Positions 16,582-25,306 of a DNA stretch of 60,781 nt are shown here, one piece after another. The stretch comes from Phascolarctobacterium sp. (lineage in GTDB: Bacteria; Bacillota; Negativicutes; Acidaminococcales; Acidaminococcaceae). Numbering within the stretch: the first letter of the stretch is position 1; each line of letters begins with the position of its first letter. The notes beneath the pieces are model-generated. The model was not told the origin of the DNA. It saw only the letters and a list, made by a program, of their open reading frames with translations, and made no database searches. The translations under genes and the position numbers were made by a program. Where the stretch lies: positions 1 to 60,781 of the forward strand of contig JAHHUH010000009.1 in NCBI GenBank assembly GCA_020024105.1, written 5' to 3'.

Positions 16582-17118
16582 TTGCTGAAGGAAGTATTAG
16601 TAGTAGAAGGAAAGATGGATACTGTGGCCATTGGTAAGGCTTTGGAGGCGGATACCATCGAGACTGGTGGCTTTACCTTAGCACCCCATACTCTAAGGCA
16701 GATTGAAGCTGCTTATAATAAAAGAGGCATCATTATTTTAACTGATCCTGATGGTGCTGGAGAGCGTATCCGCAGGTATTTGACAGAGCGTTTCCCGGAG
16801 GCTGGACAGGCTTTTATTCCGAAGCTTTTAGCTACTGCCCATAATGATGTGGGGGTGGAGCAGGCACAGCCGGAGGCTATTTTGGCAGCCTTGGCTAAGG
16901 TGCGTCATCACGAATATCAGCCCCAGGATGAATTTACCATGCAGGATTTATATCTTCATGATTTAAATGGGTCTGCTAGAGCTTCTGCTCGGCGTGATGC
17001 TTTAGGAGCAGAGCTGGGTATCGGCTATGGTAATGCTAAAAGATTTTTACAGCGCTTAAATCATTACGGTGTTACCCGCAGTGAATTTACTGCCGCTGTG
17101 GCAAAGATAGGAGAATAG
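16582..17118 (+). CDS. rnmV: Ribonuclease M5 (5S rRNA maturation)
   Basis: A 178-residue Toprim-domain nuclease that cuts precursor 5S rRNA in low-GC Gram-positive relatives. The Toprim landmarks are VVEGKMDTVAIGKAL (catalytic Glu) near the N-terminus and ILTDPDGAGERIRR (DxD). The C-terminal part (LGIGYGNAKRFLQRLNHYG) is the RNA-binding domain of the family. Start is TTG 16582, with GAGGGTGG overlapping the yabE stop; a TTG start is usual for tightly coupled genes here. It lies between yabE and rsmA, so the operon joins rRNA processing and rRNA methylation. Confidence 0.92.
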   Translation: MLKEVLVVEGKMDTVAIGKALEADTIETGGFTLAPHTLRQIEAAYNKRGIIILTDPDGAGERIRRYLTERFPEAGQAFIPKLLATAHNDVGVEQAQPEAILAALAKVRHHEYQPQDEFTMQDLYLHDLNGSARASARRDALGAELGIGYGNAKRFLQRLNHYGVTRSEFTAAVAKIGE

Positions 17119-17119
17119 A

Positions 17120-17974
17120 ATGATGGAACATCCGGTAATTGCTTCTCCCCAGGTAACAAATCATATTTTACATAAATTTAAATTACGTGCGGATAAGAAA
17201 TTAGGACAAAACTTTTTAATAGACGAAAACGTGGTCCGTAAAATCGTGGAGGCAGCGGAGCTTAGCGAGGCTGACACTGTTTTGGAGGTCGGACCCGGCA
17301 TTGGTACACTTACCCAGGGGCTGGCAGAGTCCAAAGCTCAGGTAGTAGCAGTGGAGCTGGATAAGCGCTTATTGCCGGTACTGGATACGACTCTGGAGGG
17401 TTATGATAATGTCCGTATTGTAAGCGGTGATATTTTAAAGGTTGATATTATGGCCGAGGTCGGTAAGGATAATTTTAAGGTCTGCGCCAACCTGCCCTAC
17501 TATATTACAACTCCCATTATTTTTGCGCTTCTAGAAAAGCGCCTGCCTATGGAGCGTCTGGTGGCCATGGTGCAGAAGGAGGTTGCCGAGCGTATGGCGG
17601 CTCAACCCGGTGGTCGTGATTATGGTGCACTATCCGTAGCTATCCAATACTATACGGAACCGGAAATAGCTTTTATCGTACCGTCAGTATCTTTTATTCC
17701 GGCTCCGGCTGTGGAATCCGCTGTTATTGTCTGCAAACGACGGGCTAAGCCTCCGGTAGAGGTTGAGGACGAGGCGCTTTTCTTTAGAGTGGTCAAGGCG
17801 GCCTTTTCCCTACGGAGAAAGATGTTGAGTAATGCGTTGAAAAATATGGGCATTTCCAGTGAGCAATGCAGCAAATGGCTGGAATTAGCTGAAATTGACG
17901 GTAAGCATCGAGGGGAAACCTTAACCCTGCAGGATTTTGCTAGGCTGACCAATACCTTTAAGCAGATTAAATAA
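17120..17974 (+). CDS. rsmA: 16S rRNA (adenine1518/1519-N6,N6)-dimethyltransferase
   Basis: A 284-residue KsgA/RsmA enzyme that dimethylates two adjacent adenosines in helix 45 of 16S rRNA. Visible motifs: KLGQNFLIDENVV, the SAM loop LEVGPGIGTLT, VAVELDKRL, and the catalytic NLPYYITTPI. The C-terminal helical domain includes FSLRRKMLSNALKN. It begins 1 nt after the rnmV stop, with AGGAG 6 nt before the ATG, and ends just before a strong terminator. Confidence 0.95.
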   Translation: MMEHPVIASPQVTNHILHKFKLRADKKLGQNFLIDENVVRKIVEAAELSEADTVLEVGPGIGTLTQGLAESKAQVVAVELDKRLLPVLDTTLEGYDNVRIVSGDILKVDIMAEVGKDNFKVCANLPYYITTPIIFALLEKRLPMERLVAMVQKEVAERMAAQPGGRDYGALSVAIQYYTEPEIAFIVPSVSFIPAPAVESAVIVCKRRAKPPVEVEDEALFFRVVKAAFSLRRKMLSNALKNMGISSEQCSKWLELAEIDGKHRGETLTLQDFARLTNTFKQIK

Positions 17975-17980
17975 GTAAAA

Positions 17981-18012
17981 AAAAAGGACTGTTTTTAGAA
18001 CAGTCCTTTTTT
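17981..18012. terminator. Bidirectional terminator between rsmA and mnmA
   Basis: GGACTGTT pairs with AACAGTCC around TTTAG. T tract of six on the plus strand and a long A run on the other side for mnmA. Confidence 0.85.
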
Positions 18013-18027
18013 GTATCTAAAAATATT

Positions 18028-19092
18028 TTATTCGATAATACCGCCGCCGACAACAAGCTCTCCATCATAGAAGATTACGGCCTGTCCCGGGGTGATAGCT
18101 CTCTGTGGTTCGTCAAAAACTACATGTACGCGGCCATCAGCTACGGGAGTAATGGTAGCAGGTACATCTTTTTGACGATAGCGGGTTTTGGCGGTAACCA
18201 TTAGGGAACCGGTAAGCTGTGGAATACTGATGAAATTTACATCCTTAGCCCATAAATCCTTGCTGAATAGGGCTTCATTAGGTCCAAGGATAACAGTATT
18301 TTTGGCAATATCCTTGCGAATTACGTAAAGGGGATATTCATAGGCTAGGCCCAAGCCCTTACGTTGGCCGATGGTATAATGGATTTGGCCACGGTGGGTA
18401 CCTAAGATCTCACCATTGATATGGATGAATTTACCTGGACGGTCCTTAACACCTAGATGGTTAATTACCTTGGCATAATCACCATCGGGTACGAAGCAGA
18501 TATCCTGACTATCTGCCTTATGGGCTACGGCCAGGCCACTGGCTTCTGCCCGCTCGCGAATTATATCCTTGCTTAAATTAGCTAAGGGAAAGAGAATATG
18601 GGCTAGCTGCTCCTGAGAGAGGTTAAAAAGCATGTAGCTTTGGTCTTTTTTTGCATCTTCAGCTCTGGCTAAGAGCCAGCGTTTTCGCTGTTTGTCATAA
18701 AGGACACGGGCATAATGTCCCGTAGCCAGGTATTCGCAGCCTAACTGGAGGGCTGCGTCAAAAAGCACACCAAATTTAACATGCTTATTGCAATCCACGC
18801 AGGGATTGGGGGTACGTCCATTGCGGTATTCATCTACGAAATGGTCAATAACACAGCGTTTGAAGCAGTCGGTGAAATCCAGTACATGGTGTTCAATCTG
18901 TAGCTTTTCTGCTACAGTTTGGGCATCAATAACATCCTTGCTGGGCTTGTCAGGCTCCTTAAGGCCGATGTCCTTGTTACCATACATTTTCACTGTAGCA
19001 CCTATAACCTCATAGCCCTGCTCCTGCAGGAATAGGGCAGCTGTGCTGCTGTCAACGCCACCGCTCATGGCAGCTAAAACCTTTTTGTTCAT
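18028..19092 (-). CDS. mnmA: tRNA-specific 2-thiouridylase
   Basis: A 354-residue enzyme that adds sulfur to U34 of tRNA-Lys, -Glu and -Gln. The PP-loop is AAMSGGVDSSTAALFL at the N-terminus, and the catalytic Cys pair lies in NPCVDCNKHVKFG and DSQDICFVPDGDYA. GQRKGLGLAYEYPLYV is a family signature. Start is ATG 19092, since GGAGG lies about 10 nt upstream; the frame stays open for 69 nt further but has no SD. It is the third gene of an Rrf2-cysK-mnmA unit. The 72-nt gap to cysK holds three short inverted repeats (for example CGTTCC-TCA-GGAACG). Confidence 0.94.
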   Translation of the reverse strand: MNKKVLAAMSGGVDSSTAALFLQEQGYEVIGATVKMYGNKDIGLKEPDKPSKDVIDAQTVAEKLQIEHHVLDFTDCFKRCVIDHFVDEYRNGRTPNPCVDCNKHVKFGVLFDAALQLGCEYLATGHYARVLYDKQRKRWLLARAEDAKKDQSYMLFNLSQEQLAHILFPLANLSKDIIRERAEASGLAVAHKADSQDICFVPDGDYAKVINHLGVKDRPGKFIHINGEILGTHRGQIHYTIGQRKGLGLAYEYPLYVIRKDIAKNTVILGPNEALFSKDLWAKDVNFISIPQLTGSLMVTAKTRYRQKDVPATITPVADGRVHVVFDEPQRAITPGQAVIFYDGELVVGGGIIE

Positions 19093-19164
19093 ATATACTA
19101 AGCCTCCAAATCTACGTTCCTGAGGAACGCGCATCTTTTGAGATGGGTGAAAGCCATCCAACGA

Positions 19165-20100
19165 TTATTCTTCGCGTAGGAAACCCGGGGTGGACAGGTA
19201 ACGCTCACCGGAATCGGGCAGCAGGACTACAATCCTTTGACCGCTGAGTTCAGGTCTGTGGGCCAGCTGTGTAGCAGCGTAAATGGCGGCACCGGAGCTG
19301 ATACCTACTAAAAGTCCTTCTTGACGGGCTAACTGATGGCAGGTACTGTAGGCCTGTTCCGTAGTAACGTCTAGGACCTCATCCACCAGGTCTGCCCGGT
19401 AGTTTTTGGGTATGAAATTAGCACCAATACCCTGAAGCTTATGCGGACCGGCCTGTCCACCCTGGAGCAGCGGAGAATCTGTTGGTTCTACAGCAAAAAT
19501 TTTGATATCCACCTTTTGCTCCTTCAGGTACCTGGCCGTACCGGAAATGGTGCCTCCAGTACCTACGCCGGCTACGAAAGCGGCCAGCTGGCCATCAGTA
19601 GCAGACCAGATTTCCGGACCGGTTGTCTGATAATGGCTCTTAGGATTGGCCGGGTTATCAAATTGGCCGGGGAGAAAGGCATTGGGGAGACTGGCTGCCA
19701 GCTCCTGAGCTTTGGCTACAGCACCCTGCATGCCTAATTTGCCGGGAGTAAGGATAATCTCAGCACCATAGGCTCTTAAGAGATTCCTTCTTTCCAAACT
19801 CATGGTATCAGGCATGGTTAAAATTGTCTTGTAGCCTTTAGCAGCTGCTACGCAGGCTAGACCGATACCTGTATTGCCGCTAGTGGGCTCGATGATGGTG
19901 CCACCGGGTTGAAGCTTACCACTTGCTTCAGCCTCCAGCAGCATACTGAGAGCAACTCTGTCCTTACTGCTGCCGGCAGGATTAAAATATTCTAATTTGG
20001 CTACCAGGGGCGCAGCCAGCTGGTGTGCCCGACTATAGTTATTCAAGGCCAGAAGGGGTGTATGGCCGATTAATGCTGTTATTTGTGTTGCAATATTCAT
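19165..20100 (-). CDS. cysK: Cysteine synthase (O-acetylserine sulfhydrylase)
   Basis: A 311-residue PLP enzyme making cysteine from O-acetylserine and sulfide. The PLP lysine sits in NPAGSSKDRVAL, the substrate loop is PTSGNTGIGLA, and the phosphate-binding loop is VAGVGTGGTISG. LLVGISSGAAIYA near the C-terminus is also typical. SD GAGGTGATAAA precedes ATG. It follows the Rrf2 regulator gene by 9 nt and precedes mnmA, the place where many Firmicutes have a cysteine desulfurase gene. Regulation by the adjacent Rrf2 protein is likely. Confidence 0.93.
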   Translation of the reverse strand: MNIATQITALIGHTPLLALNNYSRAHQLAAPLVAKLEYFNPAGSSKDRVALSMLLEAEASGKLQPGGTIIEPTSGNTGIGLACVAAAKGYKTILTMPDTMSLERRNLLRAYGAEIILTPGKLGMQGAVAKAQELAASLPNAFLPGQFDNPANPKSHYQTTGPEIWSATDGQLAAFVAGVGTGGTISGTARYLKEQKVDIKIFAVEPTDSPLLQGGQAGPHKLQGIGANFIPKNYRADLVDEVLDVTTEQAYSTCHQLARQEGLLVGISSGAAIYAATQLAHRPELSGQRIVVLLPDSGERYLSTPGFLREE

Positions 20101-20109
20101 TTTATCACC

Positions 20110-20544
20110 TCATTGTTTTTTACATACACAGGTTTTACCGTGATAGTTTTTCATTAAATCTGCCAGGGTGGTATTATCTACGATATCATCAATGGCGTGC
20201 TGGATACGACGATAAAGGTCAATAGTTAAGCAGTCATCTGCGTTTTCACAAATATTACCACATTCCAGACAGCTGACAGGGACCAGGCTATTTTCAACCA
20301 AACGTAGAATTTCGCCAACCGTATATTCTTCGGGAGTGCGGCTGAGACGGTAACCGCCCTGGGCACCACGAGCACTTAGAACAAATCCTGCTTTGCTTAG
20401 AATATGGATGATTTGTTCCAGATATTTATCGGAAATTTCCTGACGTTGGGAAATTGCTTTCAAGGAAATGTATTTATCCCCACTATTAATGGCTAAATCA
20501 AGCATTAGACGTAAAGCATAACGTCCTTTGGTGGAAATTTTCAT
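20110..20544 (-). CDS. Rrf2-family transcriptional regulator (IscR/CymR type) with Cys cluster
   Basis: A 144-residue winged-helix regulator: KISTKGRYALRLMLDLA and the recognition region ISDKYLEQIIHILSKAG are diagnostic. Unlike B. subtilis CymR, it has four closely spaced cysteines (CLECGNICENADDC) in the position of the IscR Fe-S ligands, plus a terminal CVCKK. It may therefore sense Fe-S status or oxygen rather than bind CysK as CymR does; this is inference. It heads the operon with cysK and mnmA and probably regulates itself. Confidence 0.9.
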   Translation of the reverse strand: MKISTKGRYALRLMLDLAINSGDKYISLKAISQRQEISDKYLEQIIHILSKAGFVLSARGAQGGYRLSRTPEEYTVGEILRLVENSLVPVSCLECGNICENADDCLTIDLYRRIQHAIDDIVDNTTLADLMKNYHGKTCVCKKQ

Positions 20545-20573
20545 AGCTTCACAACCTTTCTTCAGATACTACT

Positions 20574-20602
20574 ATTTTACTATGAATAGCATGACAATTC
20601 AA
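20574..20602 (-). promoter_or_regulatory. Promoter of the Rrf2-cysK-mnmA operon with possible operator
   Basis: Minus strand TTGAAT (20602-20597) and TAAAAT (20579-20574) are 17 bp apart. The spacer carries the inverted repeat CTATT-N8-AATAG, a plausible Rrf2 operator. Confidence 0.5.
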
Positions 20603-20721
20603 ATGGTAGTAATTATGAAAACTTTTTGACTTCAAAATGGAAATATTTTTATGCTGATTTGGGAAGAACCTGCTTTTTATGATATAATCAAATGGATGTA
20701 TATTTTTTAGGAGGCTGTATT

Positions 20722-21087
20722 ATGGACGCAAAAGCTTTGGACAAAAGTTTTAAAAAATATTTAGCGATTTTTACCGCTGACGCAGAATTAGCTAAGCTTT
20801 TAAATAGAGTAAGCTTTCAGGATTTATTCAATCCTATTTTCTTGACTGCTAACAGCAAATTTACTTCCATGGACGATTTAATCTGGCGTAGTGGCTTCGG
20901 CATTATGAATCTGATGGAGGTTGAACAGGTTAATCAGGACAAATGGAATGAATATATCGCCCAAAACACCGAATGTGCTACCTGGCACGAATTTGGCAAA
21001 TTAGCAATGGTAGAATGGATGAAATTGGCTCTGGAGGCTCAAAAGAAGGCTGAGGAAGATAAATCCGAGTCTGATAAGGAAGCTTAA
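20722..21087 (+). CDS. Hypothetical protein, probably cytoplasmic and helical
   Basis: A 121-residue soluble protein I do not recognise. It is rich in helix-forming residues, with a central segment SMDDLIWRSGFGIMNLME and a strongly charged tail (AQKKAEEDKSESDKEA). There is no signal peptide, membrane segment or Cys pair. Start is ATG 20722, with AGGAGG 7 nt upstream; the frame opens 30 nt earlier at an ATG without SD. It lies alone between the sulfur operon and the ABC importer, ending at its own terminator. It is probably a lineage-specific gene. Confidence 0.7.
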   Translation: MDAKALDKSFKKYLAIFTADAELAKLLNRVSFQDLFNPIFLTANSKFTSMDDLIWRSGFGIMNLMEVEQVNQDKWNEYIAQNTECATWHEFGKLAMVEWMKLALEAQKKAEEDKSESDKEA

Positions 21088-21116
21088 GCTTCCTTACTCA
21101 ATAGAGAAAAATTAAT

Positions 21117-21148
21117 GGACGTATCCTAAGGGATGCGTCCATTTTTTT
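21117..21148 (+). terminator. Terminator after the hypothetical gene
   Basis: GGACGTATCC pairs with GGATGCGTCC (one G-U pair) around TAAG, then seven T. An extra palindrome, GGAAGCTTAAGCTTCC, covers the stop codon at about 21078-21093. Confidence 0.8.
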
Positions 21149-21935
21149 AGTTTTTCCAGGGAATGACCCGTTTTTCTATATAGCGGAGCAAGAGGTTAAA
21201 GCCTAAGCCCAATAGGGAGAGAATAATAACTCCGGCCATTAGCTTATCCGTAAGCATCAAGTCGCCATAATGGAGGATGAGTGCACCGATTCCATTGGGG
21301 GCGGCCAGCATTTCTGCCGCTACCAGGAGAAGCAGAGAGGTCCCGGCAGCCAGACGTAGTCCGGCAAATACCATGGGTAGGGCTCCGGGCAGGATAACCT
21401 GACGAAGCGTCAGTAAACGGCTGGCGTTAAAGCTGGCTGCGACCTTCAGTAATAGCGGGTCCACGTTTTTCACGCCGGCATAGGTGTTGAGGGTTACAGG
21501 GAAGAACCCCCCCAAGGCAATAATTGTAACCTTGGATAGCTCTCCAATGCCCAGCCAGAGCACGAAAAGGGGAAGCAGGGCAATTTTGGGTATGGGGTAA
21601 AGGGCATGGACTAGAGGAGTGCCGATACGGTCACCTAAAGCAGACGTGCCGGTGATCAGGCCTACCAGTAGACCTAGGGCGCTACCCAAAAGAAAGCCCA
21701 GGAGAATCCTTGTCAGACTAGCCAGCAGGCTGGCGGTAATTTCTCCATCGATGATTAGGGTATAAAGAGCAGTGCCGATGGCACTGGGTGCCGGTAAAAA
21801 AAGCTGGTTGATAAGACCTGACGCAGCAGTTCCCTCCCAAAGCAGTAGGAGCACCAAAATTCCGACTCCGGCCACCCAATGGGGGTAGCTTCTTTGCCAG
21901 GCCTGCATTTTGTTCTGTACCCGGTATTCAGACAT
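21147..21935 (-). CDS. ABC transporter permease, NitT/TauT (SsuC/TauC) family
   Basis: A 262-residue inner-membrane permease with about six membrane segments. The EAA loop region reads ALYPIPKIALLPLFVLWLGIG, and LRQVILPGALPMVFAGLRLA follows; both are hallmarks of the SsuC/TauC/ThiX type. Start is ATG 21935: the SD GGAGGTGGAGG lies in the end of the ATPase gene and the two genes overlap by 8 nt, so translation is coupled. It works with the ATPase and the binding lipoprotein upstream. Confidence 0.9.
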   Translation of the reverse strand: MSEYRVQNKMQAWQRSYPHWVAGVGILVLLLLWEGTAASGLINQLFLPAPSAIGTALYTLIIDGEITASLLASLTRILLGFLLGSALGLLVGLITGTSALGDRIGTPLVHALYPIPKIALLPLFVLWLGIGELSKVTIIALGGFFPVTLNTYAGVKNVDPLLLKVAASFNASRLLTLRQVILPGALPMVFAGLRLAAGTSLLLLVAAEMLAAPNGIGALILHYGDLMLTDKLMAGVIILSLLGLGFNLLLRYIEKRVIPWKN

Positions 21936-22710
21936 TTTCCTCCACCTCCAACAAAGCAGCATGGGCATCACTGCTGATATGCTGCCAGATAGCCTGGACG
22001 TAGGAGGCAATCTCCTCCGCATGTTGGGGCAGACTGCGTTCTGCACGGGGGAGGCTGATGGTGAGGATATCCTTGATCTGCCCCGGTCTACGGGACATGA
22101 GAACGATTTTGTCGGCTAACATGACGGCCTCCTGGATATTATGGGTAACATAGAGCGTGGTCAGGTGGGTCTTTTCCCACAGTGAGATTAGCTCTTCCTG
22201 CATAATAGTACGAGTTTGGGCATCTAATGCGGAAAAGGGCTCATCCATCAGCAGCAGGTCGGGCTTAATGGCTAAGGCGCGGGCGATACCCACTCTTTGA
22301 CGCATACCACCGCTAAGCTGATGGGGGTAGGCTTGTTCAAAGCCACTTAAACCAACTAGCTGTAGGTAATGGGCAACGGTTTCCTGTAGCTGCTGGGGAC
22401 TATAGCCGGCGGCCTCCAAACCAAAGGCAATATTATCCCAGACGTTACACCAGGGGAAAAGGCCGGTCTCTTGAAAGATAATGGCAGGACGGGGTTCATG
22501 CTGGGCCTCTACGAATTTTATCGTTCCGCTAGTCGGCTGGAGTAGTCCCCCAGCCAAGTTTAACAGGGTGGATTTACCACAGCCGGAGGGACCTACCAGG
22601 GCTACGAAATCTTCTTCAGCGACGGCGAGATTAATATCCTTTAAGACAGTTAACTGTTGCCCCTGCTTATTGGTAAAATCCATATTTAGGTTTTCAATGA
22701 CTAATTTCAT
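21928..22710 (-). CDS. ABC transporter ATP-binding protein, NitT/TauT (SsuB/TauB) family
   Basis: A 260-residue ATPase. Walker A is GPSGCGKSTLLNLAGGL, the Q-loop region is AIIFQETGLFPW, the signature is LSGGMRQRVGIARAL, and Walker B is LLLMDEPFSALD. The H-loop is TLYVTHNIQEA. It energises the permease encoded immediately downstream. The QETGLFPW form of the Q-loop is usual for sulfonate/nitrate-type importers. Second of three genes in the operon. Confidence 0.92.
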   Translation of the reverse strand: MKLVIENLNMDFTNKQGQQLTVLKDINLAVAEEDFVALVGPSGCGKSTLLNLAGGLLQPTSGTIKFVEAQHEPRPAIIFQETGLFPWCNVWDNIAFGLEAAGYSPQQLQETVAHYLQLVGLSGFEQAYPHQLSGGMRQRVGIARALAIKPDLLLMDEPFSALDAQTRTIMQEELISLWEKTHLTTLYVTHNIQEAVMLADKIVLMSRRPGQIKDILTISLPRAERSLPQHAEEIASYVQAIWQHISSDAHAALLEVEENV

Positions 22711-22746
22711 AATGCCTCCGTAGCTGTTTTCTGGTAAAAAAGATAT

Positions 22747-23757
22747 TTATTTGGCAAGTACCTTTTCTAAAAAGCTATGGTCGACAATTTCTTCGGCAGT
22801 TAAATTGCCTTCTAAGAGCTGGTGCTCACGATACCAGTTGATCTGGGTAGTGATATCGCTGCTCAGCAGACGGCCATCACGGTCAATATAGGGCAGGCCT
22901 AGAGCAATATCCTCCTGGGGAGCCTTAACGTATTTGGCAATAATTTTGATGATTTCTTCTTTATGCTGTGGATTAGCATCTAACAAGGCACCATCGTAGT
23001 AGTAGTTGCAGGCCTTTTGGTAAGCACGCATAAAGCGGACGGCACGGTCCTGGTCCTTGGCAAAATCAGGTGCGTAGAAAATAGCGGAGGTCTGGTAGGG
23101 AATCAGATTACCTACCTGGACGATGAGCTTAGCATAGCCGGCTTTTTGTGCTTTGGTGATGTTGGGTTCATTTAAGATGGCAGCATCAATTTGTTGACTT
23201 TCCAAAGCGGCCATTACCGCACTTAACTTGTTAAGCGGGACGATTTGCACGTCATCAAGGCTCATGCCCTGGGTTTCCAGCAGGCGTCCCAGCATATAAT
23301 GGAAGGTAGAACCCTTTTGGGTAATACCGATGCGCTTACCTTTTAAATCGCCTAAGCTGTGGAGACCATGTTCATAGTTAGTGGTTGTTACCAGCAGGGC
23401 GGAGGAGGAATGTCCCGCCTGTTCACGGCCCTTGTCAGCGACAAGAGCTACCTTTTGACCTTTGGCAGCCATATTATAGAGGCTGGCTGTAATACCGGTA
23501 GCACCTACATCAACCTGGGAGGAGGCCGTGGCTATGGCGATTGGTTGGGCAGCATCAAAAAATTGGGGTTGTACGTCCAGGTCCTCGGCAGCAAAATAAC
23601 CTTTTTCCATGGCGATAAAGAGAGGTGCGCTGCTGGTAAGGGGGAGCAGGCCTAATTTAATAGTGTTGTTTTTATTTTTTGTTATAGGGCTATCAGTACC
23701 GCAGCCGACAAGAAGCAGCATGCAAAAAACAGTTAAAAAAGTAATTAGTTTTTTCAT
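22747..23757 (-). CDS. ABC transporter substrate-binding lipoprotein, NitT/TauT (SsuA-like) family
   Basis: A 336-residue lipoprotein: signal MKKLITFLTVFCMLLLVGC with lipobox LVGC. The mature part begins with a short polar linker, then IKLGLLPLTSSAPLFIAMEKG, GATGITASLYNMAAKG and LKGKRIGITQKGST, which mark the SsuA/TauA/ThiY type. Start is ATG 23757, with AAAGGA upstream; an ATG at 23766 sits next to that SD. Possible substrates are alkanesulfonates, taurine or a pyrimidine; the neighbouring sulfur operon slightly favours a sulfonate, but no desulfonation enzyme (SsuD, TauD) is in the window. Confidence 0.88.
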   Translation of the reverse strand: MKKLITFLTVFCMLLLVGCGTDSPITKNKNNTIKLGLLPLTSSAPLFIAMEKGYFAAEDLDVQPQFFDAAQPIAIATASSQVDVGATGITASLYNMAAKGQKVALVADKGREQAGHSSSALLVTTTNYEHGLHSLGDLKGKRIGITQKGSTFHYMLGRLLETQGMSLDDVQIVPLNKLSAVMAALESQQIDAAILNEPNITKAQKAGYAKLIVQVGNLIPYQTSAIFYAPDFAKDQDRAVRFMRAYQKACNYYYDGALLDANPQHKEEIIKIIAKYVKAPQEDIALGLPYIDRDGRLLSSDITTQINWYREHQLLEGNLTAEEIVDHSFLEKVLAK

Positions 23758-23808
23758 TATTTTCATCCTTTCACTAGCTAAAGCAGCACAAGTATTTTTA
23801 CTACAATA

Positions 23809-23838
23809 ATAGTATCACATATGGAGGATAAATGTAAA
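23809..23838 (-). promoter_or_regulatory. Possible promoter of the ABC importer operon
   Basis: Minus strand TTTACA (23838-23833) and TACTAT (23814-23809), 18-bp spacing, about 50 nt before the ATG. Confidence 0.4.
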
Positions 23839-23916
23839 AAAAATAAAGAAATTATTAAAAGAAACTGTGAAATATGTAAGGCGTGCTAGTAAAGTCTAGG
23901 TATTGGTCATTGGTAA

Positions 23917-23925
23917 TGTTATAAT
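23917..23925 (+). promoter_or_regulatory. Extended -10 promoter of the exported protein gene
   Basis: TGTTATAAT, a perfect TGn-TATAAT; the -35 region is poor, as usual for extended -10 promoters. Confidence 0.45.
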
Positions 23926-23960
23926 AAATATAGTAAAAGTATGGGAAAGGATGTGAGGTT

Positions 23961-25229
23961 GTGAAGGCAACCCTGAAAATAAAGAATCTTTTATTAGGTA
24001 CGGTGCTGCTCTGTAGCCTAAACCAGTTAGGCTTCGCTGAAAGGGCTCAGCTGGCAGAGGTGGATACGGAGCTGGGCGCTGAAAAAGTTAAAGTTGAGCT
24101 GTGGGGGGATAAGCTGACTAACGGCTACGCAGACCAGCTGCTACTTGTTTTTAAGGATGAACAGGACAGGCTTTTAAGTACCTATCGTCCGAGCTTATCT
24201 GGAGGTTACAATTGCTATCTGGACACGGTAAACCTGAAGACGGGAGAACCGCAGGTGCTTCTGGTAGCAGGAAAGGGTGACTGGCGTGCTCCTACTGATT
24301 TTAGAATTCTTGACCTTACGGAGCAGAAGCAGGTTAGAGAGCTTTTGTCAGCGGAGGAAAGTCAGGGTCTGGTAGAAAAGGCTGTCTGGAAGGGGGATGC
24401 CCTCCAGGTTGTTCTCAAGGATGGTAAAAGCAATGAGGTGCAGATTAATAGAAAGATTATGGAAAAGCTTTCTGAACCTAAACGCAAGCCAGTTTATCAG
24501 GGATTGACCTCGCTGACGGCCTACGACCTGGACGAGGATGGACAGGATGAACTGATTACCCTGCAGAGCATCAGCTCCGAGGGGCAGCTTTTAGCAGATG
24601 TAGGTGGTGTGTGGAAACTGGAGGACAACGGGAAATGGCGGACCGGTGCCTATACTATTATGCTTGCCTCCGCAGGTACTGAAAATACCATAAATGATGG
24701 TAAGGATGAGGACGGCTACACGGTTCTACCACGTAAGATGCTGTTAGGTGGGGGTGAGGCTACCTATCCTCTGATCATCTGTCCTGGGAAATGGGAGCTG
24801 CAGGAAAAAATTAATAAATTGGTACAGACTAAGACTAAGGACATCCTGCAGGATTTTTATGAGGGTAAGGCAGATACCGCCTTTAATGTAGTTTTAGCTA
24901 CGGATAAAATGCTGAGTTTACAGCTGATTAGTGGCAAGGATAGCTTTATCCATCGCCATGTCCATTTGGACATGCAGGAGGGTAAGGAAATCCAGCTGGG
25001 CGATATTTTTGATGTAGAAAATCCTGACTTTATTGCTTTATTAAATTTACTGAATGGCAATAAGCGGGTTCATTTTACTAAGAAGGTACCGGAAGAGTGG
25101 TATATTCAGGAAGATAAAATTTTCCTGTTGCAGATTTTGGATGGTAGGGAAGAGGTTTCCGGCTTTGCTTTAGGAAATCTACATAAATTCCTGTTACCAC
25201 AGCCCTGGTTTCATAAAAACACTGACTGA
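23961..25229 (+). CDS. Exported protein of unknown function with VCBS/FG-GAP-like segment
   Basis: A 422-residue protein with a signal peptide (about residues 1-26, LLGTVLLCSLNQLGFA). The middle contains SLTAYDLDEDGQDELITLQ, the DxDxDGxxE pattern of VCBS/FG-GAP-like calcium loops. An earlier stretch (DTELGAEKVKVELWGDKL) and the C-terminal third, with a repeated beta-strand plan (KEIQLGDIFDVENPDF), recall DUF3298/RsiV-type domains; I am not certain of this. The GTG start has GATGTGAGG upstream. It has its own promoter and lies before the RND efflux genes without sharing a transcript for sure. Role unknown, probably in the periplasm. Confidence 0.72.
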   Translation: MKATLKIKNLLLGTVLLCSLNQLGFAERAQLAEVDTELGAEKVKVELWGDKLTNGYADQLLLVFKDEQDRLLSTYRPSLSGGYNCYLDTVNLKTGEPQVLLVAGKGDWRAPTDFRILDLTEQKQVRELLSAEESQGLVEKAVWKGDALQVVLKDGKSNEVQINRKIMEKLSEPKRKPVYQGLTSLTAYDLDEDGQDELITLQSISSEGQLLADVGGVWKLEDNGKWRTGAYTIMLASAGTENTINDGKDEDGYTVLPRKMLLGGGEATYPLIICPGKWELQEKINKLVQTKTKDILQDFYEGKADTAFNVVLATDKMLSLQLISGKDSFIHRHVHLDMQEGKEIQLGDIFDVENPDFIALLNLLNGNKRVHFTKKVPEEWYIQEDKIFLLQILDGREEVSGFALGNLHKFLLPQPWFHKNTD

Positions 25230-25306
25230 GTAGTCAGCAATTTATAAAAAATGTAGTAAATTAAAGAAAATAGAAGTATATGCGATGTAATCTCCTCAAA
25301 TCAGAT

